NCBI GenBank assembly: GCA_905212975.1
Contig: CAJMGO010000001.1
Location: forward strand, 149,968-213,967
DNA length: 64,000 nucleotides
Origin: CAJMGO01 sp900557305
Lineage (GTDB): Bacteria; Bacillota_I; Bacilli_A; RF39; UBA660
Reading direction: 5' to 3'
Position 1 is the stretch's first letter, and every line of letters begins with the position of its first letter. Shown here piece by piece: positions 8,160-16,284 of the stretch. Under the pieces are notes generated by a model. That model searched no databases, was not told the origin of the DNA, and was given only the letters and a program-made list of their open reading frames with translations. The position numbers and the translations under genes were made by a program.

Positions 8160-9218
8160 ATGAGAATAGGAATAGATATAGATGATACTATGACTAACAT
8201 AAAAGATAAACTCACAAATGCTGCAATACAGTATGCTAAAAGTTTAAATAAAGATGTACAAAATATAGATTATAATATTGTTGATATATATAACAATGGA
8301 AATATTTATCAAAAATTATTTAATTTTAATTATGAAGAATTAAAGTATTTTTTAGGAACAATACAAGAAGAAATAACTGATAATGCTTTTCCAAGAGAAA
8401 ATTGTGTTGAAGTAATAAATAAGTTACATAATGATGGTAATGAAATATATATAATTACTGCAAGAGATAAAGAATTTCATGAAGATCCATATTTACAAAG
8501 TAAGGAATGGCTTGAAAAAAATTCAATTTACTATGATAAATTAATTGTTAATGCCAGAGATAAAGGACAAGCATGTATAGAAAATAATATTGACTTATTA
8601 ATTGATGATAGTATAAGTAATTGCTTAAATGTTGATAATTTGGGAATTGATACTATAATTATTGGAAATAAAAATGATAGAGGAATAAAAAACATTAATA
8701 ATTGGCAAGAAATATATGAATATATAGAAAATCATAATATAATTAAGATTATTCAATATCAAGAAAAATATAAAGATGAAATATGTTCATTTATTAATGA
8801 ATGTATGCATAACTTTATAGGTAGACCTTATAAAGAAAGATTAGATGTATCTAATATAGAAGAATATTACATAAAAAATAATGGTAATTTTTGGTTATCA
8901 ATAGATGTAAAGAGTGATAAAATAGTTGGAAGTATTGCTATTGAAAATAGAGATAAATATGGAATACTAAAAAGATTTTATGTGGATAAAGAATTTCAAA
9001 AACTAGGAATAGGTAATCGTCTTTATAAAACATTTTATAATTATGTAAAAGAGAAAACTAACATAGAAGAAATAGATCTTGCTTGTGGCAAAATTTTAAA
9101 AGAAGCACATAAATTTTATATTAAAAATAATTTTGAACAAGTTGAAAGTTTACCTATAAGTATGCATTATGCAGACGATGATGATTTTTTTGTAAAAAAA
9201 GTAGATAGAGGAGAATAG
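8160..9218 (+). CDS. HAD-type nucleotidase fused to a GNAT acetyltransferase
   Basis: Residues 1-190 are HAD-like. MRIGIDIDDTMTN holds the DxDxT nucleophile motif, IYIITARDKEF motif II, NARDKGQ the lysine region and LLIDDSISN motif IV, resembling 5'(3')-deoxyribonucleotidases. Residues 195-352 are a GNAT domain with motif A at FYVDKEFQKLGIGNRLYKTF and a C-terminal HKFYIKNNFEQ. I use the ATG at 8160, 6 bases after AAGGTGG; the GTG at 8151 lies within the SD. A phosphatase and an acetyltransferase in one chain suggest two steps on one small metabolite, perhaps a nucleoside-like compound. The fused arrangement is unusual. An MFS gene follows after 2 bases. Confidence 0.8.
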   Translation: MRIGIDIDDTMTNIKDKLTNAAIQYAKSLNKDVQNIDYNIVDIYNNGNIYQKLFNFNYEELKYFLGTIQEEITDNAFPRENCVEVINKLHNDGNEIYIITARDKEFHEDPYLQSKEWLEKNSIYYDKLIVNARDKGQACIENNIDLLIDDSISNCLNVDNLGIDTIIIGNKNDRGIKNINNWQEIYEYIENHNIIKIIQYQEKYKDEICSFINECMHNFIGRPYKERLDVSNIEEYYIKNNGNFWLSIDVKSDKIVGSIAIENRDKYGILKRFYVDKEFQKLGIGNRLYKTFYNYVKEKTNIEEIDLACGKILKEAHKFYIKNNFEQVESLPISMHYADDDDFFVKKVDRGE

Positions 9219-9220
9219 CA

Positions 9221-10417
9221 GTGGTGGTTAAAAAAGTTTTCAACAAAAATGAAAATAAAATATTATTAATGTTAGCTTTTTTTAGTATTTCTATTGGACT
9301 TTGGAATAATTTTAGGCAATTATGGTTAGAAGATAACTCATTTTCTGTTTCAAATATTAGTAATATCATAAGCCTAGGTACATTGATAAGTGTAATAGCA
9401 ATAGCATTAATTGGAAAATATGTAAAATTAAATAAACTAAAAAACACATTATCAATTGTTCTTATTTTAAAATTTGTTAATATGTTGTTCTTATATATTT
9501 TAAATAATTCAAATTTATTATTGCTAATCAATATCTTGATAATAATTGATATTGTCACAGAATACATAACCATAACAAGTATTTATCCGTTAATAACAAC
9601 ACTTACTAAAAATGGTACTATATATAGCAAGAGAAGATTAACAGAATATTTGTTTAGGGACATCGGAATATTATTTGGTGGTATTTTTATTGGAAAGACT
9701 ATTTCTGGAATTTTAATTAATTATAATGTTTGTTTAATAATTTCAAATATATTTCTATTAATTTCTATTTTTATAATAATGACAATGAGAATAGATACAA
9801 GTAATGAAATAAGCAAAGACAAAACTTCTTGTTTAAAAATTGTATTAAAAAGTAAAATTATGTATTTATATTTAATATATACATTGATTGGTACTATTGC
9901 TATGTCAACTGCATTGGGTTTAAAAATGTTAACATTAACAAATTATTTTAATTTTAGTGATAATATGGCAACAGTATATTTATTAGTAATTGGATTATTA
10001 GCAGATGTATTTGGAATAATTGCTTTAAAATATCTAACACCAAAAAATGATTACCTAACGATAACATTAAAATTTGGTATAAGGTTTTTAGGATATATTT
10101 TAGCCTTCTTTTCTAATAATTTATTTATTATTATAATAGCAATATCTTGGTCAATTTTTATATCTACAGCATATGAAAATATTTGTGATGCGGTATATAT
10201 AAATAGACTTGAAAATAGATATCAATTAAGTTTTTCAAATATGTGTCATATTATAAGATTTTTAGGAGAATCAATAGGGGTGTTTCTTTGTGGAATAATG
10301 TATGAAATAGGATTAAAATATATGTTTGGATTGTCAGCATTGTTTATGGTGTTTCAAATTAGTATAGCCTATTATTTAATAAGTTTAAGAAAGAAAGAGG
10401 CTGTTATCAATGAGTAG
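9221..10417 (+). CDS. MFS-type membrane transporter
   Basis: A 398-residue protein with about 12 membrane helices and an MFS-like loop (GKYVKLNKLKN) after helix 2. It starts at GTG with SD AGAGGAG 5 to 8 bases upstream; the second GTG at 9224 is equally possible. Its start lies 2 bases after the HAD-GNAT gene, and its end overlaps the next gene by 8 bases, so transporter, nucleotidase-acetyltransferase and 2H phosphoesterase form one operon. Export of a modified nucleotide-like compound is a reasonable guess but not shown. It is intact, unlike the paralogue at 3951. Confidence 0.8.
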   Translation: MVVKKVFNKNENKILLMLAFFSISIGLWNNFRQLWLEDNSFSVSNISNIISLGTLISVIAIALIGKYVKLNKLKNTLSIVLILKFVNMLFLYILNNSNLLLLINILIIIDIVTEYITITSIYPLITTLTKNGTIYSKRRLTEYLFRDIGILFGGIFIGKTISGILINYNVCLIISNIFLLISIFIIMTMRIDTSNEISKDKTSCLKIVLKSKIMYLYLIYTLIGTIAMSTALGLKMLTLTNYFNFSDNMATVYLLVIGLLADVFGIIALKYLTPKNDYLTITLKFGIRFLGYILAFFSNNLFIIIIAISWSIFISTAYENICDAVYINRLENRYQLSFSNMCHIIRFLGESIGVFLCGIMYEIGLKYMFGLSALFMVFQISIAYYLISLRKKEAVINE

Positions 10418-10940
10418 AATTACCTTAATAACAAAATTCAAAGAAAAAGAACTAAATAATCAACTAAAGAATATTCATTATCATATGTGTAAAGTACCTT
10501 ATGGTATTAATGATGAATTGAGAAATGAAATTGATAATTTGCCATATCATTTTACAATATTTGCTACTGATAAACAAAATGAAAGTAAGTTATTAAATAT
10601 TGCTAGTGATATAAAAATGAATAAAATAAAATTAAAAATTAACGATATAAGAATAATGAATGAGCGAAATAATAGTTTTGTATTATACTTTTCCATAGAA
10701 GAAAATAAAGATATAAAAGAATTACAGAAAAAATTCTTTTAACAAATTCCTGGAGAGAATTATGATCCAGATAAATTTACTTTTCATATGACATTACATA
10801 TTGATAAAGATGAAAAATTAGTTAATAAAATAAAAGAAGAGATAGAATTTAATTTTAAGTCATTTAGACTTGTATTTGATGAATTAGCTTTATATGACTA
10901 TCCTGGAGATATGATTAAAGAAATTAGTATAAAGGAGTAA
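10410..10940 (+). pseudogene. 2H phosphoesterase (2'-5' RNA ligase-like) split by a stop
   Basis: The first segment (110 codons) holds the first HxT motif (YHFTIFAT, about residue 49). After an in-frame TAA at 10740 the same frame runs on for 65 codons with the second motif (FTFHMTLHIDKD) and ends at 10940. Two HxTx motifs about 75 residues apart define the 2H fold of LigT/CPDase enzymes, which act on 2'-5' or cyclic phosphodiesters. The shortened product lacks one catalytic histidine and should be dead. It overlaps the MFS gene by 8 bases. The stop is TTT TAA CAA, again compatible with a CAA-to-TAA change. Confidence 0.8.
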
Positions 10941-10946
10941 AATAAT

Positions 10947-11417
10947 ATGATAGAAAATTTAAAAGATAAATATGTATTTTTTGATGTTGATGGAACATTG
11001 TCTGAGTATAGATATAAAGATAGATTATATGGCGGCGGATGTTCTGAACTTGGCTGTCAATCGCTTGAAGATTTATTGTTTAATGATTTATTTTATAAGG
11101 CTAGACCACTTAAAACAATGCAAAGAGTTATAGAAAATTTGGACAGTAATAAAATACTTATTTTAGGTGCAGTTACAACTAATACTGAAATAGAACAAAA
11201 ATATAAATGGCTATCTAAACATTATCCAAATGTAAAAAGAGAAAATATATTTTTTATATGTTCTACATTATTAAAACCAGAAGTTATAATTGAATATTGT
11301 AAACACTATAACATTGATATAAAACAAACAGTATTTGTAGATGATAGAATAGATGTTTTAAGAAAAGCAGAAGAAATGGGAATAACAGCATATCATCCTA
11401 GTTCTTTTACAGAATGA
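10947..11417 (+). CDS. HAD-family hydrolase
   Basis: A compact 156-residue HAD phosphatase. FFDVDGTLSEY (residues 11-21) is motif I with both aspartates, ILGAVTTN motif II, LLKPEVI the lysine of motif III and TVFVDDRIDVLRKAEEMGI motif IV. The cap is a short insert (YKDRLYGGGCSELGCQSLED) with glycines and cysteines, as in class III or small C1 members. It most resembles bacterial 5'-nucleotidase-like HADs, but substrate is unclear. SD AAAGGAG is 10 bases upstream and overlaps the end of the broken 2H gene. A MATE-like gene follows after 16 bases. Confidence 0.8.
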   Translation: MIENLKDKYVFFDVDGTLSEYRYKDRLYGGGCSELGCQSLEDLLFNDLFYKARPLKTMQRVIENLDSNKILILGAVTTNTEIEQKYKWLSKHYPNVKRENIFFICSTLLKPEVIIEYCKHYNIDIKQTVFVDDRIDVLRKAEEMGITAYHPSSFTE

Positions 11418-11433
11418 GTAGGAAAATTGAAGT

Positions 11434-12651
11434 ATGAAAAGATTATTAAGAATTAGTTTTGATTTATCACTATTATCATTTATACCAATAATATCTTGGT
11501 TTCTACTTGGAATAATAGTTGATAAGAATTTAATTAATATATTTACACTAACTTATCCGTTACAATTTATATATTATATAATTAAGTCTATATTTTCTAC
11601 TGGGGCTAATATAAGTAAAGAAAAAGATAAAAATGAAAATGCAGTAATGTCAGGTTTAGTATTAGGAACAATTGTTTCTATAATTATTTTTACTATAATT
11701 CTATTAAATGTAGATAATTATATTAGTTTTATGAATATGGATATAAGTACATATAAAAACTTTACTATATATTCAATATTACAACTATTTATTTGTTTAG
11801 AATTTGCGATGATGCAAGATAAACTATATTATGAAGAAAAAAATAAATTAGCAAATAAACATTCTTTAGTATTTAATTTGTTAAATTTTATATTATTGAT
11901 TGGAACATCTTTAATAACAAAAAATCAAGTTATTATAATTGCAACAACATTAATTCCATTAGCAATATATACTTTGTATATTTATATTAAAAATAGTAAT
12001 AATTTTAAATTTAATATTAATGTATTAAAGTGTATAAAATACGATTCAGTTGAGTTGTTCAATAATATTGCATTCTTTTTAATATTCTTGTTTGGATTAT
12101 CTAATGCCTTAGAATATGGAGAAATGTATGCAACTGCTTTAACTTTTATAGCATTAATAACAGATACACAGTGGGATACTTTTGATGCTATAAAAGAGGC
12201 AGCAACAATAGATATTAGTAAAAGAAAATTTAATTATATAGAACATAGAAATAATGCTTACAAATTATCAGGAATATTATTTGGGACAAGCTTAATTATG
12301 TTTGTATTATTATATGGATTTTATGATTTAGATTTTAAAATTACAATGCTATATTTTTCATTTGAAATAGTTAATTTTTTAATTTATCCAATATATAGAA
12401 TTAAAACTTGTTATTTACAATTAGAATATTCAGCTTTTAAAATTACATCAAATAAGATAATAGCATCAATACTTAGAATGTTCATGTCATTATTAAAAAC
12501 GCCATTTTGTACAGGAATAGGACAAGTTTGTTCATCAGTTTATCAATTTATAACAGTTAGTATAATGTTTGGTCATAGTTTTAAAATTGATAAAACAGGT
12601 TGTGTTGTTAAAAAGAAATCAATATTGAATAATGATACTATGACAGACTAA
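11434..12651 (+). CDS. MATE/MOP-superfamily-like membrane protein
   Basis: A 405-residue integral membrane protein with about 12 predicted helices in two halves. The segment FIALITDTQWDTFDAIKEAA around residue 240 at the start of the second half is typical of a MATE-like subfamily. Probably an antiporter or flippase that exports an amphipathic compound. It closes the metabolite island: 16 bases after the HAD gene, with a gap and a new promoter beyond. The C-terminal 20 residues are basic and cytosolic. No break seen. Confidence 0.6.
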   Translation: MKRLLRISFDLSLLSFIPIISWFLLGIIVDKNLINIFTLTYPLQFIYYIIKSIFSTGANISKEKDKNENAVMSGLVLGTIVSIIIFTIILLNVDNYISFMNMDISTYKNFTIYSILQLFICLEFAMMQDKLYYEEKNKLANKHSLVFNLLNFILLIGTSLITKNQVIIIATTLIPLAIYTLYIYIKNSNNFKFNINVLKCIKYDSVELFNNIAFFLIFLFGLSNALEYGEMYATALTFIALITDTQWDTFDAIKEAATIDISKRKFNYIEHRNNAYKLSGILFGTSLIMFVLLYGFYDLDFKITMLYFSFEIVNFLIYPIYRIKTCYLQLEYSAFKITSNKIIASILRMFMSLLKTPFCTGIGQVCSSVYQFITVSIMFGHSFKIDKTGCVVKKKSILNNDTMTD

Positions 12652-12730
12652 ATATAGATATATTGTGTCTAATTTTATCGTCATTGCCGTCATTTTATGT
12701 AAATTATGTAAAAAAAATCAAAAAACAATG

Positions 12731-12736
12731 TTATAA
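12731..12736 (+). promoter_or_regulatory. -10 box for the 12770 gene pair
   Basis: TATAAT in AATGTTATAATAG, 33 bases before the ATG. The -35 is poor. SD TAGGAGGAT follows. Confidence 0.5.
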
Positions 12737-12769
12737 TAGAAAACAAATAAATGAATTTAGGAGGATATT

Positions 12770-13357
12770 ATGTATAGTGAAGATGCTTATTGCTTGGGAT
12801 TATTATATGCGCATATATATGCGAATAAAAAAATGGTATTAAAAGATGATCTGGATAAATTCCATAAAATTATTGAATCTAATTTAAGGAGTATGAATAA
12901 AGATATATATGCCACTGGTTGGTATGATAATGATCCTAGTATATATTTTGCAAGTGAAGGAAAAAATGGTGAAATATATTATGTTTTATATCCTAATTTT
13001 GATTTAGATAGAGCTAAGTCAAAATATATAGGATGTTTATCTACTGATGTATTAGTTGCTTCTCAAAAAGAAAATGCATTAAATTCAATAGATTTAAAAA
13101 AAGAAAACGGAAGAATTGTTAAGAAAAAAATAAATGAATTGCGAATTCCTACTTATGACTTTTTAAAAGATGTAGAAGTTTGTGAGATTAAGCATAACGA
13201 AGATCATATACAACTTCAAGAAGCAGCTAATAGAAGAATTGAGGAAGGTAGACGTAGGGAAGCAAAAGCTTGGCATGATGCTAAAGATTTTCATGTTGGA
13301 ACAAGTGCAGTTGATGTTGAAATAGGACAAGAAATAAAAAAATTAATACGAAAATAA
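12770..13357 (+). CDS. Hypothetical protein, 195 aa
   Basis: Not recognised. A soluble protein with aromatic-rich beta stretches (GWYDNDPSIYFASEGKNGEI) in the middle and a charged, probably helical C-terminal third (EAANRRIEEGRRREAKAWHD). A good SD (TAGGAGGAT) marks the ATG. It is followed after 10 bases by a second unknown gene and then by a degenerate third gene, so the three probably came in together with the mobile DNA that starts here. No membrane segment, no nuclease or ATPase motif. Confidence 0.5.
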   Translation: MYSEDAYCLGLLYAHIYANKKMVLKDDLDKFHKIIESNLRSMNKDIYATGWYDNDPSIYFASEGKNGEIYYVLYPNFDLDRAKSKYIGCLSTDVLVASQKENALNSIDLKKENGRIVKKKINELRIPTYDFLKDVEVCEIKHNEDHIQLQEAANRRIEEGRRREAKAWHDAKDFHVGTSAVDVEIGQEIKKLIRK

Positions 13358-13367
13358 GGTGAAAGTT

Positions 13368-13973
13368 ATGTCTATATTAAAAAATAGATATTATTGTATT
13401 AGTAAAGATAACAAAGTATTTGCATATATAATTGTAAAAAAAGATTTTTATGCAGAAGGATTTATTATTGATGAGGGAATTGTATTATCTGGTTATTTCT
13501 TTAATTATGGGCAATTGAATTGTTTCAAATTAGACAATTCAACGCAAGAAATAAATTCTATGCCGAAAAGTATTTCTTTTGTTCCAACAATTAAAAGTCG
13601 TTCAATAAATTTAGACGGAATCATAGAATATCCTCAATTTGATTTATATAATTCTGAGATGGATGAATATTGTAGTACTTGGTTAAAGGATAAATATGAT
13701 TCATCTTATTCAATTAATTTAATTGATAATCCAGAGTATATTGAAAAAATAAACTATTTAATAAGAAAAGGTATTAGTAATTTAAATGAAAAAAATAAAA
13801 ATATCTATGATTACATAAAAAATCATAGATATTGTAATTTGAAAGAACAATTAAGAGATATTAGTTTATCTTCTTTTGATGAAGAATTAATAACTGATTT
13901 AAAGGATTATTTAAATATATTAAATTCTAATAAAGAACAGAAAACAAAAAAATTAAGAAAAAGAAAAAAATAA
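13368..13973 (+). CDS. Hypothetical protein, about 201 aa
   Basis: Not recognised. I start at ATG 13368 because AAGGTG directly before it is the SD; the GTG at 13359 is part of that SD. The N-terminal half looks like beta strands (NRYYCISKDNKVFAYIIVKK) and the C-terminal 70 residues are helical and end in a run of lysines and arginines (KKLRKRKK), suggesting nucleic-acid or membrane-surface contact. It is transcribed with the 12770 gene. No enzyme motif is visible. Confidence 0.5.
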   Translation: MSILKNRYYCISKDNKVFAYIIVKKDFYAEGFIIDEGIVLSGYFFNYGQLNCFKLDNSTQEINSMPKSISFVPTIKSRSINLDGIIEYPQFDLYNSEMDEYCSTWLKDKYDSSYSINLIDNPEYIEKINYLIRKGISNLNEKNKNIYDYIKNHRYCNLKEQLRDISLSSFDEELITDLKDYLNILNSNKEQKTKKLRKRKK

Positions 13974-13987
13974 TAGGAGGAAACAAT

Positions 13988-14535
13988 ATGGGTAATTTTA
14001 ATGAAGAGATGAAAAAAGAATTAACAGAATATACTTAAAAATGGATGAATTAGCTCATAATCTATCAAGTAGACTTAATATAAAGAATAATTCAATAAAT
14101 CAAAGTCAAGATAGTCGAGAAGCAATATCTAAACAAGATGAAATTGAAAAAGAACTATATGAAGTTAGAGTATTTAATGAAGATGATAGAAAAAATAATA
14201 AGTCTTGTAAATTAGAGTAACACAAAGCCTTACTATACATAGATGATGTATCTGAAAAATACTCAAATGATATGGAAAATAATGTTTATTATGAATGCAT
14301 ATGTTTAGAATGTGGTAAACATAAAGATTATAAAATGTCTTTATCCGATAGAAGGCATATAATAAAAACTAATTTATCGCCTATGGAAACTTTCATGTCA
14401 TTTTATGAAGTAAGAAAAAGATATTTAGAATTAATAAAACAAAATTGTACAGTAGAAGAAATAATTGATAATTTGAATTCCTTTTATAAAAAGAATCAGG
14501 AACAAGGCCCAGTATTAACAAAAAAGAAAAACTAA
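13988..14535 (+). pseudogene. Small gene broken by a frameshift and a stop
   Basis: An excellent SD (AGGAGGAAACAAT) precedes an ATG at 13988 that reads MGNFNEEMKKELTEYT and stops. Shifting frame near 14032 continues as YLKMDELAHNLSSRLN to a TAA at 14218, and the same frame then runs on without a break as HKALLYIDDVSEKYSNDMEN and further to 14535. The parts together give about 180 residues: a charged helical N-terminus and a C-terminal region with a CICLECGK zinc-ribbon-like CxxC. An ATG at 14272 could still start an 87-residue fragment. One indel and one nonsense change explain everything. Function unknown. Confidence 0.6.
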
Positions 14536-14646
14536 TTCTAGTTTAAGATTTCAATTAATTTTAAATTTTAGAGGTTTTGGGTTTTTCCTATATTGAATTT
14601 TTCGGGATGACAAATTCAGGGCTGGCTAAGACAATAATTTTAATAA

Positions 14647-14679
14647 AATAAGCATTAGTTTTTTTCACTAATGCTTATT
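14647..14679. terminator. Strong bidirectional hairpin terminator
   Basis: 13-bp stem AATAAGCATTAGT/ACTAATGCTTATT with T-tracts, between the broken plus-strand gene and the minus-strand gene, whose stop lies in the stem. Confidence 0.8.
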
Positions 14680-14988
14680 ATTTTTTTCAAAAATTAACGG
14701 GTTATCATTCTTAATTTTTAAATTATATTTTATTAAAAGTATTTCTTTGATTTTTGGTATCATATCATCTATTGATTCTTGATAACAACACAGCATATCA
14801 AATGTAGAATTAATATGATTATATAGAGGAGAATCACATAAACAATCTTTATAGAAACAATCTTTCAAATAAAATGCAATTGCTTCTGGAATGATAAAAC
14901 TTACCATATATTTTTTAAAATTATTATCTATTGGAACAATTCTATTAAAGAATTCTTCATCTGATACATCTTTACCGTTTAGAATCAT
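14668..14988 (-). CDS. Hypothetical protein, 106 aa
   Basis: Not recognised. A small, acidic to neutral protein with a cysteine-rich centre (DCFYKDCLCDSPLYN, then DMLCCYQ) and a basic C-terminus. Its ATG overlaps the reconstructed end of a TnpV-like gene by ATGA, a typical translational-coupling arrangement, and it has no separate SD. It may be a passenger gene of the element that TnpV belonged to. The stop lies inside the terminator hairpin. Confidence 0.45.
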   Translation of the reverse strand: MILNGKDVSDEEFFNRIVPIDNNFKKYMVSFIIPEAIAFYLKDCFYKDCLCDSPLYNHINSTFDMLCCYQESIDDMIPKIKEILLIKYNLKIKNDNPLIFEKNNKH

Positions 14989-15264
14989 ATATAAATATCT
15001 TCTTTCAAAATAACTTCATCAACAACATTTTTATAATTATTCATTTTATTTTTTTTAGATAGTTTTTTATTTTTTTTTCCTGTAGTTATTCATCATAGTT
15101 TCAAATTTTATATTACATTCATTACTTACTGAAGAAAGATAGTCAGTAAGTTGATTATTCATTAGTAGGTTTCTATATAATTGTTTTTTATGTTTTTTAA
15201 TATAATTTAGTTTTAACAATGATACGGATAAAATATAAATTATCCGTATGAATGAAAAAAACAA
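14985..15264 (-). pseudogene. TnpV-like transposon protein with a homopolymer frameshift
   Basis: The readable frame contains KLNYIKKHKKQLYRNLL and LTDYLSSVSNECNIKFE, which line up with the middle of TnpV (xYLKEHKRxLYTxLLxSGKLxxYLAxID). After MMNNYRKKK the frame stops in a run of nine A. With eight A it would read on to MNNYKNVVDEVILKEDIYI and stop at 14985, matching the TnpV C-terminal MNNIRxxAEEIVxxELIY. So one extra A breaks an otherwise good gene. The usual N-terminus is replaced by unrelated hydrophobic sequence, so it is probably truncated there too. TnpV proteins accompany Tn4451-type elements; role unknown. Confidence 0.6.
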
Positions 15265-15320
15265 TATTGTTCCGCAAATGGTATAAAATATATTGACATA
15301 TTATTCCAGAAACGGTATAA
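15265..15320 (+). repeat. Two 22-bp direct repeats over the Fic promoter
   Basis: 15265-15286 and 15299-15320 match at 18 of 22 positions, each with the pattern TTCC-N2-AAA-N-GGTATAA. The second overlaps the -10 box. Probably operator sites, perhaps for the HTH of the Fic protein itself. Confidence 0.6.
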
Positions 15321-15321
15321 T
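15293..15321 (+). promoter_or_regulatory. Consensus sigma-A promoter of the Fic-ATPase pair
   Basis: TTGACA, 17-base spacer, TATAAT: a perfect match. SD GAGGTG follows 9 bases later, so the 5' leader is very short. Confidence 0.85.
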
Positions 15322-15342
15322 CTATATATAGAGGTGATAACT

Positions 15343-16257
15343 ATGCAAATTAGAGAAGCTAGTGAAAAATGGAATATTAGTGAAAGAAGAATAAGACAAC
15401 TTATTCAAGATGGAAGAATTGAAGGTGCTGAAAAAATAGGCACAACATGGAATATTCCAGATGATGCTAATAAGCCGATTGATAAAAGGGTAAAAGATGA
15501 AATAGAATTCAAAATAGATCTACCTGAAGATTATTTTAAAGAAGTTGATGAAAAACTTGAAAAATTAAATAGTAAAAGGCCCTTATCTAAAGAAGCAACT
15601 GAGTCATTACAAAATGCAATTAATCTTGAATGGACATATAACAGTAATGGTATTGAAGGTAATACATTAACATTAAAAGAAACTAAAGTAGTATTAGAAG
15701 GTATTACTATAGGTGGAAAGTCTGTAAGAGAGCACTTAGAAGCCATAAACCATGAAAATGCTATTGAATACTTAGAAGAATTAATTGGTACAAAAAGTGA
15801 AATATCCGAATGGAATATTAAAGGATTACATCAATTAGTTTTAAAAGGAATTGATGATGAAAATGCCGGAAAATATAGAAATCATAATGTAATTATAGGT
15901 GGAGCACAACACAGACCACCAGAATATATAAAGGTTCCAGAATTGATGGAAAAATTAATGATGAACTATGATGAATGGGATAAATATCATCCAATAGTAA
16001 GAGCAGCATTATTGCATGGTGAATTAGTTAAAATTCATCCATTTATAGATGGAAATGGTAGAACATCTAGATTAATAATGAATATGGAATTAATGAGAAG
16101 TGGATATGTACCAGTTATTATTAAAAAAGATAATAGATTAAAATATTATGAAGCACTCGATAAAGCGCATACAACAGGTGATTATACTGATTTTGTTAAA
16201 TTAGTAACAGAAGCGGAAAATGAAATGCTTGATAGATATTTATCAGTAATTGAATAA
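15343..16257 (+). CDS. Fic-family AMP-transferase with N-terminal HTH
   Basis: Residues 1-50 are an excisionase-type helix-turn-helix (ASEKWNISERRIRQLIQDGR then TWNIPDDANKP). Residues 95-110 hold the inhibitory (S/T)xxxEG helix (YNSNGIEGNTLT). The Fic core has the catalytic loop HPFIDGNGRTSRLI at about residue 230, with the histidine and the phosphate-binding GNGR intact. Such enzymes transfer AMP (or another nucleotide part) to target hydroxyls and are silenced by the inhibitory helix. The ATG at 15343 is 6 bases after GAGGTG; the GTG at 15334 is in the SD. The HTH and the duplicated sites at the promoter suggest autoregulation. An ATPase-TOPRIM gene follows after 27 bases. Confidence 0.9.
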   Translation: MQIREASEKWNISERRIRQLIQDGRIEGAEKIGTTWNIPDDANKPIDKRVKDEIEFKIDLPEDYFKEVDEKLEKLNSKRPLSKEATESLQNAINLEWTYNSNGIEGNTLTLKETKVVLEGITIGGKSVREHLEAINHENAIEYLEELIGTKSEISEWNIKGLHQLVLKGIDDENAGKYRNHNVIIGGAQHRPPEYIKVPELMEKLMMNYDEWDKYHPIVRAALLHGELVKIHPFIDGNGRTSRLIMNMELMRSGYVPVIIKKDNRLKYYEALDKAHTTGDYTDFVKLVTEAENEMLDRYLSVIE

Positions 16258-16284
16258 TTATTAAAAATCAGGAGGTAGCAGTAT

